This document shows positions 10,081 to 13,105 of a DNA stretch of 13,105 nucleotides, in pieces. Source of the stretch: Paraglomus occultum (taxonomy: Eukaryota; Glomeromycota; Glomeromycetes; Paraglomerales; Paraglomeraceae); NCBI GenBank assembly GCA_910592205.1, contig CAJVPJ010001029.1, forward strand, positions 1 to 13,105, read 5' to 3'. The stretch's first letter is position 1. Each line of letters begins with the position of its first letter. The position numbers and the translations under genes were made by a program. Below the pieces are notes generated by a model. The model was not told where the DNA came from. It saw nothing but the letters and a program-made list of their open reading frames with translations, and did not search any database.

Positions 10081-10431
10081 TACATGTTAACAACGGTTCT
10101 TTAAATTATTTTGGATACAATTTCTTATATAGTAATGATTGAGACTCTTAGACGCTGAGTAGTGTCATTCTCGTCTATTAAGGAGAGTACATTCCCACCC
10201 AGAAGGCTAAGATTCAACCAAAGAAAGTAGAATTTCTGATCATGCTAAGTGATGTTACAATCTAAAAAGTTGATATAATCAGCACTCAGTTACTTTTGGA
10301 AGTAATTTTGACTATTCCTATTATCGATAAATTTAATGGCATTCGATACTCGTGATGTATGATCCGTCTTGTACAATCCCTAGATTACTATTTGACTCGA
10401 GTATACTCCGATTGACAATATCTGTTGCAGA

Positions 10432-12932
10432 TCAGCTAGCTTGGGCGTGTTCTGCATTATCCCGTAAGACAGCGCCTTTCATCTGCAATATCGTCCTATT
10501 GTCAGGGTCATTCTCCAATAAACTACTTAGAGCGTCATTATAAGCATCGTCTGTCCGTTTGAGATGAAGATTGGCGACTCCTCTTCCATTCAATGCGTAT
10601 TCACTGTTCGGTTCAATCTCTAACGATTTGTTGAAGTCATTTAAGGCGTTATCATACTGTTTAAGATTAAGATAGACAGTTCCCCTATGACTCAATGCCC
10701 ATGCACTATTTGAGTCGATCTCCAAAGATTTGTTGAAATCATCCAATGCTTTGTCATAATTTTTAAGATTCATATATAAACATCCCCTTTTGCTCAGCGT
10801 CCTTGCATTCTTCGGGTCAATACCTAACGATTCGTTAAAGTCATTTAATGCTTCGTCATATCGTCCAAGACTAAAATAGACAGCTCCCCTTCTACTCAGC
10901 GTCCATGCATTCTTTGGGTCAATACCCAACGATTTGTTAAAGTCATTTAATGCTTCGTCATATTGTTTGAGATCAAAATAAACAGTTCCCCTTCCATTCC
11001 ATGTATATGTATCATTTGATTCGATAGTCAAAGATTTGTTGAAATCATATAAAGCGTCCGCATACTGTTTACGAATAATGTAGACGGTTCCCCTTCTGCT
11101 CAATGTCCATGCATTATCCGATTCAATTGCTAACGATTTACTGAAATCCTTTAACGCATCGTCATGCCGTCCAATATTAAGGTAGACAGCTCCCCTCGTA
11201 CTTAACGTCCAAGCATCAATTATCCCCAATGATTTGTCGAGGTCATCTAATCCGTTCCCATGCTGTCTTCTGCTCGACCTCCATGCATTATTCGATTCAA
11301 TCTTCAACGATTTGTTAAAGTCATTTAATGCTTCAGCATATTGTCCAAGATGAAGATAGACAACCCCCCTATTTCTCAACGCACTCGCATTATTATTATC
11401 TGATTCCGTTGCTAATGATTTATTAAAATCCTTCAACGCATCATCATATCGTCCAAGACTAAAATAGACAGCTCCCCTCATACTTAATGTCCAAATATTA
11501 TTCGGTTCCATCTTCAATGATTTGTTGAGGTCATGTAATGCGTTTTCATATTGCTTGAGATGACGATAGATAGCTCCCCTTCTGCTCAGTGTCCATGCAT
11601 TATTTGGATCAATATCCAACGATGAGTTGAAGTCATTTAATGCCTTGCGATACTGTTTAAGATTAAGATAAACAGCTCCCCTTTTGCTCAATTTCCATGC
11701 ATTGTTCGGTTCAACAGTCAACGATGAGTTGATGTCATTTAATGCATCGCGATACTCTAATCTCTTTAACCTCTTATAAACATTTTCACATGAAGGCCGC
11801 TTGTTTGGGATTCCGTCCCAACATTCTGAATACAGATTAATATATTCGTTGGGCGTTCCAGGAATTGGGGCGTCACGCAAGCCCTCGCGTCTATACATAA
11901 TTATTGCGACACCATCAGTAAGTCCTTCGCATGGAACTCTTCCACTTGAAATTTCCCAAAGTATCACTCCAAGGCCGAACATATCGGATTCCTTTCCGCG
12001 TTTCTTATTTTTGTTTTTCATAAGGTGACCAGACAATGTGCGTCCATACAACTCGAAAGCCTCAATGTTAAAAGTTGCTGGATCTTTGTATGCTAAGGTG
12101 CCAAGACCATGCGATGGGGACATTTGTTTCAAAACACTAGACAAACCGAAGTCTGCTATCTTTGCAGTGCCTGACTGTACAAGAATGTTGTGGGAAGACT
12201 GAAATAAATTAAGAAATTGGTATTTCATTATCTAAATGTAATAACAAGAAGTAAAGAGACGATAAATCTGCAATACGTACCAAATCTTTATGAACTATAC
12301 CAAGCGAATGCAAGTAGCTTAACCCGTTGACAATATCTAAAGCCAATTTATATTTATCTTTCCACGTCAGACTCTGAAATTGTCTCACTAAGTGTTGACG
12401 CAAGGTCCCACCATCAGCTAATTCTAATATCATGCTATAACAAGCGTCTGTGACTGTTTGTTTACATAGAAACTGGATTAGTCGTTACCCTTTCTCTCAA
12501 TAAGTTTGAGTTGCTAGATTGCTCAAACCTTTGAGACCTAGAAAACGGATAATGTTGGGGTGGCCGTTTGCCTGCCCGTGGTTCTTCAACTAATGTATGG
12601 TGATAATGCCAAAATTAGCTTACACACAAGGAACATTAATATGCACTACGATGACTAACCTCTCGGAAAAGCAGTCTGCGAAAATCATCCAAATTCCCGT
12701 GTACAGGCGGAATAAAGGTCTTCACCACAACGGTCATGCCAGAAGGAATATCTTGCCTCTTGCCGAAGGTTGAATCGGACTTGACCGTCGCTCTGTATAC
12801 TACCCCCGACGCACCACCAGCCATTGGAGTAGATTCGATTGAGAGGTCGCTTTCTAGACAACAATAGATTAACCCTTTTTGAATACTTGCTTCTAACCAT
12901 CTATCGCTATACGATATTCCGTTCTCCGACAT
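10432..12932 (-). CDS. Protein kinase with C-terminal TPR array, gene A
   Basis: Four exons: 12932-12660, 12589-12529, 12453-12281 and 12198-10432. The introns are 70, 75 and 82 bases, GT-AG, phases 0, 1, 0. The predicted product is 757 aa. The start ATG has A at -3. Kinase domain, roughly 35-315: glycine loop AGGASG (38-43), VVVK lysine K71, FRE helix-C Glu, HPNIIRFLGL, catalytic loop HKDL (166-169) with N173, DFG 185-187, TLAYKDP in place of the APE region (typical of this fungal family), SDMFGLGVILWE from 240, and NKRPS with R303. These predict an active Ser/Thr or Tyr-like kinase; its substrate is unknown. Two stretches are longer than in paralogue B: about ten residues after the glycine loop (TVKSDSTFGK) and about 19 before SDM (basic, KNKNKKRGK). 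TPR units run from 334 to 734. No signal peptide or membrane segment is seen, so a cytoplasmic protein is likely. Gene B follows 0.7 kb downstream on the same strand as a separate transcription unit, since fungal operons are not expected. Confidence 0.88.
10504..11706 (-). repeat. TPR-coding tandem array of gene A (twelve units, one degenerate)
   Basis: Residues 334-734 contain twelve consecutive units. Nine have the regular 34 residues. The fourth (436-471) has 36, because of an Asn-rich insertion. The fifth (472-495) has only 24: it lost most of helix A and the end of helix B, and reads RRQHGNGLDDLDKSLGI. The last (700-734) has 35. Units 3, 4 and 5 of this array (residues 402-495) have no counterpart in gene B. 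The others align one to one with B's nine units. Confidence 0.88.
12538..12600 (+). repeat. Inverted repeat, left arm (gene A exon 2 / intron 1 edge)
   Basis: These 63 bases are the exact reverse complement of 13043-13105. The arm covers the last bases of gene A's intron 1 and 52 bases of exon 2, including the codons for GHPNIIRFL. The bases between the arm and the loop differ, so the match ends sharply at 12600. Confidence 0.95.
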
Positions 12933-13042
12933 AGTAGAGCAAAGGGAAACTGGAGACGGTTTTAAATATTAATTATGTAATAAATATGCTGTAGAATTAC
13001 AAACGGCCAACATCGTTTAATGATTTATTTTTTTCGATTGAT
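12933..13042. other. 5' flank of gene A
   Basis: AT-rich sequence between gene A's start and the inverted-repeat arm. A TATTTAAAACC on the minus strand lies about 30 bases before the ATG and might belong to a promoter. The distance is too short for a long untranslated leader, so I make no promoter call. It has no visible similarity to gene B's 5' flank. Confidence 0.4.
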
Positions 13043-13105
13043 CCATACATTAGTTGAAGAACCACGGGCAGGCAAACGGCCACCCCAACATTATCCGTTT
13101 TCTAG
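13043..13105 (-). repeat. Inverted repeat, right arm; partial inverted kinase exon at the window edge
   Basis: An exact 63-base reverse complement of 12538-12600, cut by the end of the window. Read on the plus strand it carries an intron end (ATTAG) and then the exon 2 codons of a gene A-like kinase. The preceding 110 bases hold no exon 1, so it is not a complete gene start here. It is either the edge of an inverted duplicate continuing beyond the window, or a fold-back join. Confidence 0.9.

Larger units (their letters stand above)
10075..12932 (-). repeat. Tandem segmental duplication, copy A
   Basis: This is the partner of 7260-9739, head to tail with it. Similarity runs from just before the poly(A) signal, through the 3' flank and exon 4, to most of exon 1. 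It ends at or just inside the N-terminal codons. Differences are three extra TPR units, an extra segment after the activation loop, and an insertion behind the glycine loop, all in copy A. Confidence 0.8.

Noticed and set aside
12685-12900. Alternative minus-strand frame over gene A exon 1
   Set aside because: It is shifted relative to the frame that encodes the glycine loop and VVVK lysine and that splices cleanly into exon 2.

Overview
The window looks like nuclear DNA of a filamentous fungus, most probably an arbuscular mycorrhizal fungus (Glomeromycotina) or a close relative. Three things support this: AT-rich DNA, short GT-AG introns of 70-82 bases, and two protein-kinase genes whose kinase domain runs directly into a long array of 34-residue TPR units. 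Such kinase fusions to TPR or Sel1-like repeats are greatly expanded in that lineage. The taxon is inferred from family style, not from a marker gene.

Layout. Positions 1-1140 hold weak coding-like remnants on the minus strand, including a piece that may be the C-terminal end of a Tigger/CENP-B-like transposase. Positions 1141-5843 are AT-rich with no gene I can support. Positions 5844-6876 hold several short coding-like plus-strand stretches in different frames, possibly an eroded gene. The right half (7260-12932) is a head-to-tail tandem duplication on the minus strand. Upstream gene A (12932 down to 10432, four exons, predicted 757 aa) has a kinase domain with the main catalytic motifs in place. 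Downstream gene B (9739 down to 7660, four exons, predicted 616 aa) has identical intron positions and phases. Its catalytic loop reads HENL instead of HKDL, its DFG reads DFD, and the end of its kinase lobe is shortened. B is therefore a likely pseudokinase that kept an intact reading frame and its TPR scaffold.

The duplication also carries about 350-400 bases of 3' flank with a matching AATAAA, but not the 5' flanks. The TPR arrays differ by three units between copies, one of them internally deleted. At the right edge, a perfect 63-base inverted copy of gene A's exon 2 edge appears without a neighbouring exon 1. It is either the start of a very recent inverted duplication or a fold-back assembly error.

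Working picture: an active receptor-like or cytoplasmic kinase-TPR protein (A) beside a catalytically impaired paralogue (B) that could act as scaffold or decoy. The joint role is inference; no substrate or partner is encoded nearby.
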